A DNA stretch of 64,000 bases from Aliitabrizicola sp041905595 (GTDB lineage: Bacteria > Pseudomonadota > Alphaproteobacteria > Rhodobacterales > Rhodobacteraceae): the NCBI GenBank assembly GCA_041905595.1, contig JAYRKT010000016.1, positions 1 through 64,000 of the forward strand, read 5' to 3'. This document shows positions 8,807 to 17,019 of this stretch, piece by piece; the first letter of the stretch is position 1, and the number at the start of each line of letters is the position of its first letter. Made by a program: the position numbers and the translations under genes. Under the pieces are notes generated by a model. That model worked only from the letters and a program-made list of their open reading frames with translations, made no database searches and was not told the DNA's origin.

Positions 8807-9396
8807 GCCTGACCCGCAACCTTGGGATAGAGCACGGCGCGTGTGCCAAGCTGGACCCGCGAATACAGGTCCATCACATGCTCGTTTACCAGCCGTACGC
8901 AGCCGTTCGACACGGCTGAGCCGACCGTCCAGGGCTCGGGCGTGCCGTGGATGCGCAGGAAGGTGTCGCCGATCTCGGGCGTGAAAAGGTAAAGCGCGCG
9001 GGCGCCGAGCGGGTTGGTCGGCCCGCCGGGCATCCCGTCGGCGAACTGCGCATAGTGTTCGGGGCTGCGCTGGATCATCTCCTTGGTCGGGGTCCAGCTT
9101 GGCCACTCCTTCTTGGCGCCGATGGTGAAATCGCCGGGGATGTAGAGATTGCCCTTCGCGATGCCGACCTCGTATCGGATCGCCTGCCCCTTCTCGAGCG
9201 TGTAATAAAGCGCGAAATTCGCCGGATCGACGTGGATCTCGTTTGGGGCGAAGTCGTTCTTGAGCCGCACGACGCGCGGCATGTATTCCTCGGGCAGGGT
9301 CCAGCCCTCGGGCATCGGGACGGCGCGGGCCGGCGCTGCGAAAGCGGCGGCCAGTCCGGTGACGAGGAACTGGCGGCGAGACGGCGTGAAAGGCAT
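8803..9396 (-). CDS. L,D-transpeptidase (YkuD domain), Tat-exported
   Basis: A 197 aa periplasmic enzyme that probably cross-links peptidoglycan or attaches proteins to it. The catalytic region is intact: His150 in HGTPEPW and Cys166 in SNGCVRL, the YkuD signature HGT...S-x-GC-x-R. The start at 9396 gives MPFTPSRRQFLVTG followed by an alanine-rich stretch, a twin-arginine signal peptide. The frame extends upstream to 9462, but that would bury the signal. It converges on the FTR1 gene with overlapping stops. Confidence 0.87.
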   Translation of the reverse strand: MPFTPSRRQFLVTGLAAAFAAPARAVPMPEGWTLPEEYMPRVVRLKNDFAPNEIHVDPANFALYYTLEKGQAIRYEVGIAKGNLYIPGDFTIGAKKEWPSWTPTKEMIQRSPEHYAQFADGMPGGPTNPLGARALYLFTPEIGDTFLRIHGTPEPWTVGSAVSNGCVRLVNEHVMDLYSRVQLGTRAVLYPKVAGQA

Positions 9397-9484
9397 CGCG
9401 GGCAAATCCTTGGCTGTCTGTGCGAATACCCCGGAGACTGCGGCATCTCGCCAGGAAAACAAGCCATTGGTGCGTAGAGAGCAT

Positions 9485-9517
9485 GAAAAAAGGGCCCCGG
9501 CGGCAACGCCGGGGCCC
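9485..9517 (-). terminator. rho-independent terminator of pnp
   Basis: An 11-bp perfect stem (9492-9502 with 9507-9517, arms GGGCCCCGGCG and CGCCGGGGCCC) closes a four-base loop and is followed on the minus strand by a run of Ts (As at 9485-9491). It lies 24 bases beyond the pnp stop and also separates pnp from the transpeptidase gene. Confidence 0.9.
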
Positions 9518-9540
9518 TGATCAGGAACGGGAAGCCGGGC

Positions 9541-11685
9541 TTACGCCTCTTCGGCTTCTTCTTTCTTCTTCTCGACGATCTCGGCGCCGGTTTCCTGGTC
9601 GACCATCTTCATGCCGAGACGGACCTTGCCGCGCTCGTCGAAGCCCAGAAGCTTGACCTTCACTTCCTGGCCTTCCTTCAGCACCTCATTGGGGTGGTTC
9701 AGGCGCTTGCTGGCGATCTGGGAGACGTGGACCAGACCGTCGCGCTTGCCGAAGAAGTTCACGAAGGCGCCGAAATCGACCAGCTTCACCACCTTGCCGG
9801 TGTAAATCTGGCCTTCTTCCGGCTCTGCCACGATCGACCAGATCATGTCATAGGCCTTCTTGATCGCCGCAGCGTCGCTCGAGGCGATCTTGATCACGCC
9901 GTCGTCGTTGATGTCGACCTTGGCGCCCGATGTTTCGACGATCTCGCGGATCACCTTGCCGCCCGAGCCGATCACTTCGCGGATCTTGTCGGTTGGGATG
10001 GTCAGCGTTTCGATCTTCGGCGCGTATTCCGAGAAGCCTTTCGGGGCCGAGATCGACTTGGCCATCTCGCCCAGGATGTGCATCCGCCCGTCCTTGGCCT
10101 GCGCCAGGGCCTGCTCCATGATCGCGGGGGTGATACCCGCCACCTTGATGTCCATCTGCAGCGAGGTGATGCCGGACGAGGTGCCCGCCACCTTGAAGTC
10201 CATGTCGCCGAGGTGATCCTCGTCACCGAGGATGTCGGTCAGCACGGCCCAGCGGCCATCTTCCTCGAGGATCAGACCCATCGCCACGCCGGCGACCGGA
10301 GCCTTGAGCGGAACGCCCGCATCCATCATCGACAGCGAGCCGCCGCAGACGGAGGCCATCGAGGAGGAGCCGTTCGATTCCGTGATCTCGGAGACGACGC
10401 GGATCGTGTAGGGGAAGTCGGTCGGCGCGGGCAGGACGGCCTGAAGGGCGCGCCATGCGAGCTTGCCGTGGCCGATCTCGCGACGGCCGGGCGAGCCCAC
10501 GCGGCCAACTTCGCCGACCGAATAGGGCGGGAAGTTGTAGTGCAGCAGGAAGTTCGAACGGTAGTTGCCGTTCAGCGCGTCGATGATCTGCTCATCCTCG
10601 CCGGTGCCGAGCGTGGTCACGACCAGCGCCTGGGTTTCCCCGCGGGTGAACAGCGCCGAGCCATGCGTGCGCGGCAGGACGGAGGTTTCGCTGACGATCG
10701 GGCGGACGGTCTTGTTGTCGCGGCCGTCGATGCGCGCGCCACCGTTGATGATGTCGCCGCGCAGGATCGAGCTTTCCAGCTTCTTGATCGCTGAGTCGAG
10801 GTTCGGATCGGCCTGCTCTTCTTCAGTGAGAGAGGCATGGATCGCGTCGGCTGCGGCCGAGATCGCATTGCTGCGCTCTTGCTTGTCGCGGATCGCGAAG
10901 GCGGCGCGCATCTGCGCCTCGCCCACTGACTGCACGCGGGCATAGAGCGCCGAGTAGTCGGGCGGGGAGAAGTCGTAGGGCTCTTTCGCCGCGACTTCGG
11001 CCAGCGAGATGATGAGATCGATCACCGGCTGCATTGCCTCGTGGCCGAACTTCACCGCGCCGAGCATCTCGTCCTCGGTCAGCTCGTAGGCTTCCGATTC
11101 CACCATCATCACGGCATCCTTGGTGCCGGCGATGACGAGGTCCAGGCGCTGCTCGGGGTTCGAGCGGAGCTGGGTCATGTCATCCATGGCCGGGTTCAGG
11201 ACATACTGGCCGTTCGAGAAACCGACGCGGGCCGCGCCGATCGGGCCCATGAAGGGAACGCCCGAGATGGTCAGCGCAGCCGAGGCCGCGATCATTGCGA
11301 CGATGTCGGGATCGTTGTGCAGGTCGCAGGACAGCACGGTCGCCATGACCAGCACTTCGTTGCGGAAGCCATTGACGAACAGCGGGCGGCAGGGACGGTC
11401 GATCAGGCGGGAAACCAGGGTTTCTTTTTCCGAGGGACGCGCCTCACGCTTGAAGAAGCCGCCCGGAATCTTGCCGGCGGCGTAGTATTTTTCCTGGTAA
11501 TGGACGGTCAGGGGGAAGAAGTCCTGACCCGGCTTCGCCGATTTGGCGAAGGTCACGTTGGCCATGACGCTGGTTTCGCCCAGGGTGGCGATGACCGAGC
11601 CGTCGGCTTGGCGGGCAACCTTGCCCGTTTCCAGCGTCAGCGTCTCACCGCCCCACTGGATGGATTTTTTCACTTCGTTGAACAT
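9541..11685 (-). CDS. pnp: polyribonucleotide nucleotidyltransferase (PNPase)
   Basis: A 714 aa 3'-5' phosphorolytic exoribonuclease and degradosome component. Two RNase PH domains span about residues 10-230 and 310-540, with the conserved FFKREARPSEKE and GDEDHLGDMDFK (active-site region of the second domain). A KH domain (IREVIGSGGKVIREI, about 560-615) and an S1 domain (YTGKVVKLVDFGAFVNFF, about 625-690) complete it. It ends in a charged E/K-rich tail. GAGGAAA precedes the ATG. It belongs to the rpsO-pnp neighbourhood but is separated from rpsO here by two unrelated genes. Confidence 0.97.
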   Translation of the reverse strand: MFNEVKKSIQWGGETLTLETGKVARQADGSVIATLGETSVMANVTFAKSAKPGQDFFPLTVHYQEKYYAAGKIPGGFFKREARPSEKETLVSRLIDRPCRPLFVNGFRNEVLVMATVLSCDLHNDPDIVAMIAASAALTISGVPFMGPIGAARVGFSNGQYVLNPAMDDMTQLRSNPEQRLDLVIAGTKDAVMMVESEAYELTEDEMLGAVKFGHEAMQPVIDLIISLAEVAAKEPYDFSPPDYSALYARVQSVGEAQMRAAFAIRDKQERSNAISAAADAIHASLTEEEQADPNLDSAIKKLESSILRGDIINGGARIDGRDNKTVRPIVSETSVLPRTHGSALFTRGETQALVVTTLGTGEDEQIIDALNGNYRSNFLLHYNFPPYSVGEVGRVGSPGRREIGHGKLAWRALQAVLPAPTDFPYTIRVVSEITESNGSSSMASVCGGSLSMMDAGVPLKAPVAGVAMGLILEEDGRWAVLTDILGDEDHLGDMDFKVAGTSSGITSLQMDIKVAGITPAIMEQALAQAKDGRMHILGEMAKSISAPKGFSEYAPKIETLTIPTDKIREVIGSGGKVIREIVETSGAKVDINDDGVIKIASSDAAAIKKAYDMIWSIVAEPEEGQIYTGKVVKLVDFGAFVNFFGKRDGLVHVSQIASKRLNHPNEVLKEGQEVKVKLLGFDERGKVRLGMKMVDQETGAEIVEKKKEEAEEA

Positions 11686-11946
11686 GTATCGTTTCCTCAG
11701 GGGTTGGCCCGGCCCTCCGGGTGCCCCGCATATGGCGGCCCCATTGCCGCCGCCCCCAATCCTGTCGCACGGGCCCGGGGGTCAGGCCTCACGTCTCAGA
11801 TGGGGCGGGGCCATACAGGAAAACAGGGGTGTTGGGAAGCAGGTTGTCAGCCTTGGGCGGCGACAGGCCATCCGGGGGAAGTCGTCCAGACGCCAGCCGA
11901 CGGGATGTCTTACCGCGGATCCCTTCCAGACGGGCACCCCTTCCCG
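11686..11946. other. non-coding gap between pnp and the folate ligase gene
   Basis: This 261-base stretch is the presumed pnp promoter/leader region. It is GC-rich, with several G/C runs, and I find no convincing gene, terminator with U-run or known RNA fold. PNPase mRNA leaders are often structured and autoregulated, but no RNase III-type long stem is obvious here. Confidence 0.4.
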
Positions 11947-12636
11947 TTACCGCGCGCACCATTGCAGTCCCACCTCAGTGACGACGGCATCCAGGCGGAT
12001 GTCGTGAGGCTGGGGAAAGATCGTGCCGAGTTTTGCGCCTTGCAGGCCGACACCGATCGCGAAGGGCCTTGGCCTTGCCGCGGCAAGGGTCCGGTCGAAA
12101 TAGCCGCCACCGTAGCCGAGCCGGTAGCCCTCGCTGTCCCAGCCAACCAGCGGTGCCAGCGCTATGTCGGGCCGGATCGTGTCGCGCGTGGCGGGAACGG
12201 GGATGTTCCAGTGCCCGCGTACCATGGCGGCGCCCGGGGACCAGGGCCGGAACACGAGCGGCGCTTTCGGGGTTTCGACGACCGGCAGGGCAAGGCGGAC
12301 ACCCTTTTCTGCCATCCGGATCATCCAGGGCCGCAGGTCCAGCTCCGACTTGATCGGCCAGTAGCCGGACAGGACCATCCCACCGATGTCGGGGAAAAGG
12401 CGCGACAGCAACGCGTCGAGATGGGTGGCGACCGCGGATGCCAGCGCCTGGCGGTCTGTCACGCTCAGGGCAGCCCGGGCCTCGAGTCGCGCCACCCTCT
12501 CGCTCTTGCGCCAGCGTGCGACGTCGAGTGCCTGCTGCGGATCAACGGCCAACGGATCGAAGTAGTCGGGCGCAACCTCTCCGGCCAGGCAGGGGGGCGA
12601 GGCGAAACGCGACGGCGGCAATCCCTTGGCGGTCAT
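11947..12636 (-). CDS. 5-formyltetrahydrofolate cyclo-ligase
   Basis: A 229 aa enzyme that converts 5-formyl-THF to 5,10-methenyl-THF with ATP. The family features are the basic helix WRKSERVARLEARAAL, the folate region SGYWPIKSELDLRPW, and the ATP-binding loop near the C-terminus, LGYGGGYFDRTL. The ATG at 12636 is preceded by GGAG, which favours it over an upstream in-frame start at 12675. The N-terminus is about 40 residues longer than in the E. coli protein. It follows the DMT exporter gene by 73 bases on the same strand. Confidence 0.88.
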   Translation of the reverse strand: MTAKGLPPSRFASPPCLAGEVAPDYFDPLAVDPQQALDVARWRKSERVARLEARAALSVTDRQALASAVATHLDALLSRLFPDIGGMVLSGYWPIKSELDLRPWMIRMAEKGVRLALPVVETPKAPLVFRPWSPGAAMVRGHWNIPVPATRDTIRPDIALAPLVGWDSEGYRLGYGGGYFDRTLAAARPRPFAIGVGLQGAKLGTIFPQPHDIRLDAVVTEVGLQWCAR

Positions 12637-12709
12637 GATCCTCTCCTCTGGTGGAAACCCAGGGCACTGACACAACGGGCCGTCATCAGGGATCGGGCAG
12701 CGGCGGCCT

Positions 12710-13621
12710 TCAGCCCGCCCGGGCGGCGGACACCAGGGCGACCCCCGCCAAGGTTATTGCAAGGCCGAGGAACATGGCGATGGTCAACGGCTCGCCGAAC
12801 AGGACCCACGACCACAGCATCGTGACGGGCGGACTGAGGTAGATGATCGCACTGACCCGGACCGGCGACCAGAGGCGCAGGCAGAGGTAGTAGATGCCCC
12901 AGCCGCCAAAGGTCGCAAGGCCCACCAGCCAGCCTATGCCAAGGACAAAATGGGCGGTCAGCGGTGGAGCGATTTCGCCCCGCAGCGCCGCGACGGGTGC
13001 GAACATCAGCGCGGCGAACAGGCATTGCAGGCAGAGCCGCTGAACGATCGGCAGCGGCGTGACCGAAACCCGCTTTTGCAGGACGGTCGCAAGGCCGAAA
13101 GAGACCATCCCGAGGACCGGCAGCACATAGGCGAGCGCCGGGGCCTGCCCGAGCCGGAACGCATCGGCCGAGACGGTCAGCACGCCGGCCAGTGCCACCG
13201 CGCTGCCAAGCCATTGCTGACCGGTCAGCCGCTGGCCAAGGATCGGGAAGGACAGCGCGGCAATGGCAAGCGGCACGAGATCCGCCATCAGCGCCACGAG
13301 CCCGGTCGGCACGCGGCAGGCGATGGCCAGCGCAAATCCCCCGAGATAGAGGAACATGCCGAAAAAGGCGAAGATCGCCTGTTCGGCAAGAGCCCGAAGT
13401 GTCAGTCGCGGACCGCGCAGGGCGAAGGGCAGAAGCAGCGCGCCGGAGACCAGGCTGCGCCAGAACAGGATCGCGGCAACAGGAGCCTCTTCATTGGCAT
13501 AGCGGACGCCGACGAATCCGGAACTCCAGCAGGCGAGCAGCGCCGCCCCCAGTCCGACGAACAAGACGGGCGAACGGCGCCAGTCCTGGGTGGGGAGTCG
13601 AAGGGTGGGGCTTGCTGTCAT
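12710..13621 (-). CDS. DMT-superfamily (EamA) exporter
   Basis: A 303 aa protein with ten predicted membrane segments made of two EamA repeats; the first begins with SSGFVGVRYANEEAP and the second with VLPVLGMVSFGLATVL. Such proteins export amino acids, nucleosides or other small metabolites; the substrate is unknown. The ATG at 13621 gives a normal N-terminus (MTASPTLRL); the frame is open further upstream into the rpsO terminator region. It lies between rpsO and the folate ligase on the same strand. Confidence 0.8.
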   Translation of the reverse strand: MTASPTLRLPTQDWRRSPVLFVGLGAALLACWSSGFVGVRYANEEAPVAAILFWRSLVSGALLLPFALRGPRLTLRALAEQAIFAFFGMFLYLGGFALAIACRVPTGLVALMADLVPLAIAALSFPILGQRLTGQQWLGSAVALAGVLTVSADAFRLGQAPALAYVLPVLGMVSFGLATVLQKRVSVTPLPIVQRLCLQCLFAALMFAPVAALRGEIAPPLTAHFVLGIGWLVGLATFGGWGIYYLCLRLWSPVRVSAIIYLSPPVTMLWSWVLFGEPLTIAMFLGLAITLAGVALVSAARAG

Positions 13622-13711
13622 GTCGGGCACTCGAGGGACCCCTTCAGCATCAGTCGCGTCGGCAGTCAGGGACGCGACGGACGCGCCGCATCGGGACTGG
13701 AAACCGACCCG

Positions 13712-13748
13712 CGAAATGAAAACGCCCGCACCTTTCGGCGCGAGCGTT
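13712..13748 (-). terminator. terminator downstream of rpsO
   Basis: On the minus strand AACGCTCGCGCC pairs with GGTGCGGGCGTT around a GAAA tetraloop (plus-strand arms 13721-13732 and 13737-13748; two G-U pairs) and is followed by TTCATTTC. It starts 25 bases after the rpsO stop and lies 91 bases before the exporter start. Confidence 0.75.
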
Positions 13749-13772
13749 CCAAATCCGGCGAAGGCGATCGTC

Positions 13773-14042
13773 TCAGCGACGCAGGCCCAGACGGGCAATC
13801 AGCGAAGCGTAGCGCGATTCGTCTTTCTTCTTGAGGTAGTCCAGCAGCTTGCGGCGCTGCGCGACCAGCATCAGCAGACCACGACGCGAATGGTTGTCAT
13901 TCTTGTGGGTCTTGAAGTGCTCGGTCAGCGTGGCGATGCGGCTGGACAGGATCGCGACCTGAACTTCGGGCGAACCGGTGTCGCCTTCCTTGGTCGCGTA
14001 TTCCTTCACGAGGCGGTTCTTCTCTTCAACCGTGATCGACAT
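13773..14042 (-). CDS. rpsO: 30S ribosomal protein S15
   Basis: An 89 aa protein of standard length for S15, which binds the central domain of 16S rRNA. The conserved GDTGSPEVQ, LTEHFK, HKNDNHSRRGLL and LDYLKKKD segments are all present. AGGAG stands before the ATG. It has its own terminator (13712-13748). In many bacteria it sits between truB and pnp; here the order is kept but other genes intervene on both sides. Confidence 0.97.
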   Translation of the reverse strand: MSITVEEKNRLVKEYATKEGDTGSPEVQVAILSSRIATLTEHFKTHKNDNHSRRGLLMLVAQRRKLLDYLKKKDESRYASLIARLGLRR

Positions 14043-14249
14043 CGGGGTCTCCTGTTCTAAGGGTCATGGCCACAGCCGGGATGTCGTCCAGCAGGGCCCT
14101 TGGAGGGCTCCGCATTCGATTGCGGATGCGGGCGTATAGGGGAATTGCGCGCAAAAGGAAAGCCGGAATCCGGATGGGCCGGTGCCCGCATCGACCTCGC
14201 CCTCATTGCGCCACAATGCTCTGCAATAATATGGTTTGTAAACAATAGC

Positions 14250-14269
14250 TTAACCTGATTTCTGGTTAA
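14250..14269. promoter_or_regulatory. inverted repeat in the AT-rich leader of the RTX gene
   Basis: TTAACC (14250-14255) and GGTTAA (14264-14269) flank eight bases, 21-40 bases before the RTX gene start. It sits at the 3' end of an AT-rich block (14218-14270) that includes AATAATAT, a possible -10 region. The arms resemble CtrA half-sites, but the spacing (12 bases between TTAA cores) is not the TTAA-N7-TTAA of a full CtrA box. Confidence 0.4.
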
Positions 14270-14289
14270 CGCGGCAGAAAGGGGGCGAG

Positions 14290-15552
14290 ATGTTTCTGGC
14301 GCTTGCGGGGATGATAGGCGTGGTCTTTGCCGGGGTAGTCGCGGATGCGGCCTTCTCGATGCTGGAGAGCCCAAACCAGGAGGATGACGAAACGCCAACC
14401 GGCGACTCCGCGCCGACCACTGCGACTGCGTCGGACGACCAACAGGGCAACCTGCTCGACTGGCATGAGACCCACGACGATGACGACGATGATGACGGCA
14501 ATGACGATGACGACGATGACGAAAACACTGCGGACCAGGACACCATGAGCGGGGTCGAGACCGCGACCCCGGTAGAGTTCGACGATGATGATACCGACAG
14601 GACAGACGCCGCTGCGCCAGTGGATGAACCGGTCGAGGCCGAACCGGCAACCGCAGACGCCGATCCTGATGCAGCCGCCGAGGCCAGTGAAGCTCCCGCC
14701 GCGGATATCTCCGAACCGGAGGTCATTGCCGCAGAAGGGGGCAATCCCGACCCGGCCTCTCCCGCGCTGACCGGTCCAGGAATCGATGAGGGGGCCGATG
14801 AAAACGACCTGATCCTCGGCTCCGCTGGCGACGACCTCATCGCTTCCGGTGGGGGGGATGACCATGTCGAGGCGGAAGATGGGAATGACATCGTCCACGG
14901 CAATGGCGGCGACGACCTGATCCTTGGCGGCAACGGCGATGACGCGCTGCACGGAGACGCGGGCGACGACAGTCTTGCCGGCGGAGACGGCGCCGACACG
15001 CTGGCCGGTCACGAGGGCGACGACCGCCTGATCGGCGGGTCAGGGGATGACAGTCTCATCGGCGGGGACGGCGATGACTGGATGATCGGTGGGCGGGGCA
15101 ACGATGCCTTGGCGGGCGGCGACGGAAATGACAGCCTCTCCGGCGATGCCGGGACGGATATTCTCGATGGCAATGGCGGGGACGACCTGCTTGACGGCCA
15201 TGGCGATCATGCGAGCGATTTCCTCAACGGCGGCGAGGGTGACGACACGCTGATCCTCGGCGACGGGGAGGTGGCCACCGGCGGCGAGGGCTACGACGAC
15301 TTCCACCTCGAGGATTGGGAAACGCAGGCCGGGCTGGCGCGGATCGAGGACTTCGATCCGCTTACGGACCAGATCGTCGTCTTCTACGATCCCTCTGCCC
15401 ATCCCGATCCGGAACTGAGCTTTGATCCGACCCATGACGGCACCGGTACCGTGGTCAAGCTTGACGGCCTGCCTGTTGCGGAACTGCCCGGAGTGACCGA
15501 TCTGGACGCGGATGCCGTGCGGCTGGAATGCGATCCGCCGCTGGCGGCCTGA
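14290..15552 (+). CDS. RTX (GGxGxD) calcium-binding repeat protein with acidic linker
   Basis: A 420 aa protein. Residues 1-20 are one hydrophobic segment (MFLALAGMIGVVFAGVVADA), a membrane anchor or signal. Residues 60-80 hold an Asp run (seven, then six, Asp residues around GN), and the region to about 165 is acidic and low-complexity. Residues 171-325 carry at least fifteen nonapeptides such as GGNGDDALH and GGDGADTLA, which fold into a calcium-loaded parallel beta-roll. A short C-terminal domain (IEDFDPLTDQIVVFY) resembles the tail after the RTX region in other secreted proteins. No type I secretion genes are near. A good Shine-Dalgarno (GGGGGCGAG) precedes the ATG. Role unknown: surface or adhesion protein, or calcium buffer. 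Confidence 0.8.
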   Translation: MFLALAGMIGVVFAGVVADAAFSMLESPNQEDDETPTGDSAPTTATASDDQQGNLLDWHETHDDDDDDDGNDDDDDDENTADQDTMSGVETATPVEFDDDDTDRTDAAAPVDEPVEAEPATADADPDAAAEASEAPAADISEPEVIAAEGGNPDPASPALTGPGIDEGADENDLILGSAGDDLIASGGGDDHVEAEDGNDIVHGNGGDDLILGGNGDDALHGDAGDDSLAGGDGADTLAGHEGDDRLIGGSGDDSLIGGDGDDWMIGGRGNDALAGGDGNDSLSGDAGTDILDGNGGDDLLDGHGDHASDFLNGGEGDDTLILGDGEVATGGEGYDDFHLEDWETQAGLARIEDFDPLTDQIVVFYDPSAHPDPELSFDPTHDGTGTVVKLDGLPVAELPGVTDLDADAVRLECDPPLAA

Positions 15553-15555
15553 ACC

Positions 15556-16062
15556 TCAGCCCCAGTGTTCGGGCTGGCGGTCGTAGCCGATGTAGAGCGG
15601 ATGCTTCGGCTGGCCATCCTGGGTCAGCCCCAGATGCCAGAGCGGTTGGCCGGTGGCGCGGAGCAGTCGCTCGACCTGCCGCCCGCGATCGAGATGCGCG
15701 CCATGCGCGCCCCAGGCGCAGATGATGCGATCGGCCCAGGGGACGCTGTCGGCAATGGCGGCGTCATTTGCGGGGCCGACCGGATCGGCCTCTGCCCGCA
15801 TCACCTTTGGATCGGTTGCCCGGAAAGCGAAGATGTTGGTAACGCGGAACGACCCGAAGCCAAGTGCCCGGGACCGGCGTTCGCAGCGTTCGACCGTCGG
15901 ATCGTTCTGCACCTCGGTCGCGGTCGAGGGGTTCAGCATCACGAACAGGGCCTTCTGCCCGGCGGCGTCCCAGGTCCGGGTCAACAGATAGCGGTAGCGT
16001 TCGCACGGCGAATAGACGGCCGTCGAGGCCGCATCACCCTTCTGGAAATGCCGCGTGATCAT
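15556..16062 (-). CDS. DUF1643 domain protein
   Basis: A 168 aa cytosolic protein of the DUF1643 family, recognised by CERYRYLLTRTW, FVMLNPSTA, NDPTVERCERRSRALGFG and CAWGAHG. The function of the family is not established. Its ATG overlaps the truB stop (ATGA), so it is translated from the same transcript as truB. The frame is open upstream inside truB, but MITRHFQKGDA is the expected N-terminus. It converges on the RTX gene with only three bases between the stops. Confidence 0.8.
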   Translation of the reverse strand: MITRHFQKGDAASTAVYSPCERYRYLLTRTWDAAGQKALFVMLNPSTATEVQNDPTVERCERRSRALGFGSFRVTNIFAFRATDPKVMRAEADPVGPANDAAIADSVPWADRIICAWGAHGAHLDRGRQVERLLRATGQPLWHLGLTQDGQPKHPLYIGYDRQPEHWG

Positions 16063-16970
16063 GAGGCCTCCACGAAGACACGGCTTGGATGCAGCTCTCC
16101 CGCCAGATACCGGCCGACGGCGACCGCCCGGCCGTGATAGCTGGCCCAGCATTCGTCGCCATAGGTGACCCCTGCCCCGATTACCATGCCGGGATTGCCG
16201 TTCCTGAGCCGTGCCGCCCCCTCCGGCGTCGCCTCGACTCGTGGCAGGTCGGCCAGACCCAGCTCCAGCGGCTTCAGATGTGTGTCCAGCGCCTCGGTCC
16301 TTGCGAGGCGGTCAATCTCGTCCAGGCCCAGCCCCTCGTCAGCGTCGAAGGGGCCGGACCATTCGCGCCTCAGCCACTGGACATGACCCAGGCAACCAAG
16401 TGCCCGGCCCAGATCGCGGGCGATGGAGCGGACATAGCCGCCCTTGCCGCAAACCATTTCAAGCTCGACATGGTCGGGATCGGGGCGGGCAATGACCTCC
16501 AGCCGCTCGACCCAGAGCGGGCGGGCGGCGAGGTCCAGTTCCTCGCCCTCGCGTGCAAGGTCGTAGGCGCGCTCGCCGTCAACCTTCACGGCGGAAAACT
16601 GCGGCGGCACTTGCTGGATGTCGCCCCGGAAGGCGGGCAGCGCCGCCTTGATCTCGCTGTCCGAAGGCCGCAGCGCCGAAGTGACGATCACCTCGCCCTC
16701 GGCGTCGTCGGTGGTTGTCGCCGCACCGAAGGTCACGACGAAGCGATAGCATTTCAGAGCGTCCGTGATGTAAGGGACCGTCTTTGTCGCCTCACCCAGG
16801 GCCACGGCCAGCACCCCGGTCGCAGCGGGGTCGAGCGTGCCGGCATGGCCGGCCTTTTGTGCCTCGAAGGCCCATTTCACCTTGTTGACGACCGAAGTGG
16901 AGGTGACGCCGGCCGGCTTGTCGATCACGACCCAGCCTGAGACAGCCCTGCCCTTGCGCTTGCGTGCCAT
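16059..16970 (-). CDS. truB: tRNA pseudouridine(55) synthase
   Basis: A 303 aa enzyme that makes pseudouridine 55 in the T-loop of tRNAs. The catalytic Asp is in KAGHAGTLDPAATGVL. The family N-terminus GWVVIDKPAGVTS, the KCYRF segment, and GGYVRSIARDLG are present, followed by a C-terminal PUA-like part. GGAGG precedes the ATG. DUF1643 is coupled downstream, and rbfA lies upstream beyond the glycosidase-like gene, preserving the rbfA-truB order of other proteobacteria. Confidence 0.96.
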   Translation of the reverse strand: MARKRKGRAVSGWVVIDKPAGVTSTSVVNKVKWAFEAQKAGHAGTLDPAATGVLAVALGEATKTVPYITDALKCYRFVVTFGAATTTDDAEGEVIVTSALRPSDSEIKAALPAFRGDIQQVPPQFSAVKVDGERAYDLAREGEELDLAARPLWVERLEVIARPDPDHVELEMVCGKGGYVRSIARDLGRALGCLGHVQWLRREWSGPFDADEGLGLDEIDRLARTEALDTHLKPLELGLADLPRVEATPEGAARLRNGNPGMVIGAGVTYGDECWASYHGRAVAVGRYLAGELHPSRVFVEAS

Positions 16971-17019
16971 GATCCCTCCGCTTCGAAGGCCCGCCTGCTA
17001 GCGGCCCCGGCCCGGCCCG

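Noticed and set aside
11820..11880. String resembling part of an SRP RNA (GGGAAGCAGG)
   Set aside because: The conserved GGAAGGAGCAGCC loop and flanking helix are absent.
11686..11946. 6S RNA candidate near the 5-formyl-THF cyclo-ligase gene
   Set aside because: In relatives 6S RNA lies upstream of this gene, but here the upstream gap is only 73 bases; the downstream gap shows no convincing closing stem or open-promoter-like bubble.
14790..15280. Tandem GC-rich repeats resembling a CRISPR or satellite
   Set aside because: They are the coding repeats of GGxGxD nonapeptides, without constant repeat units or spacers.
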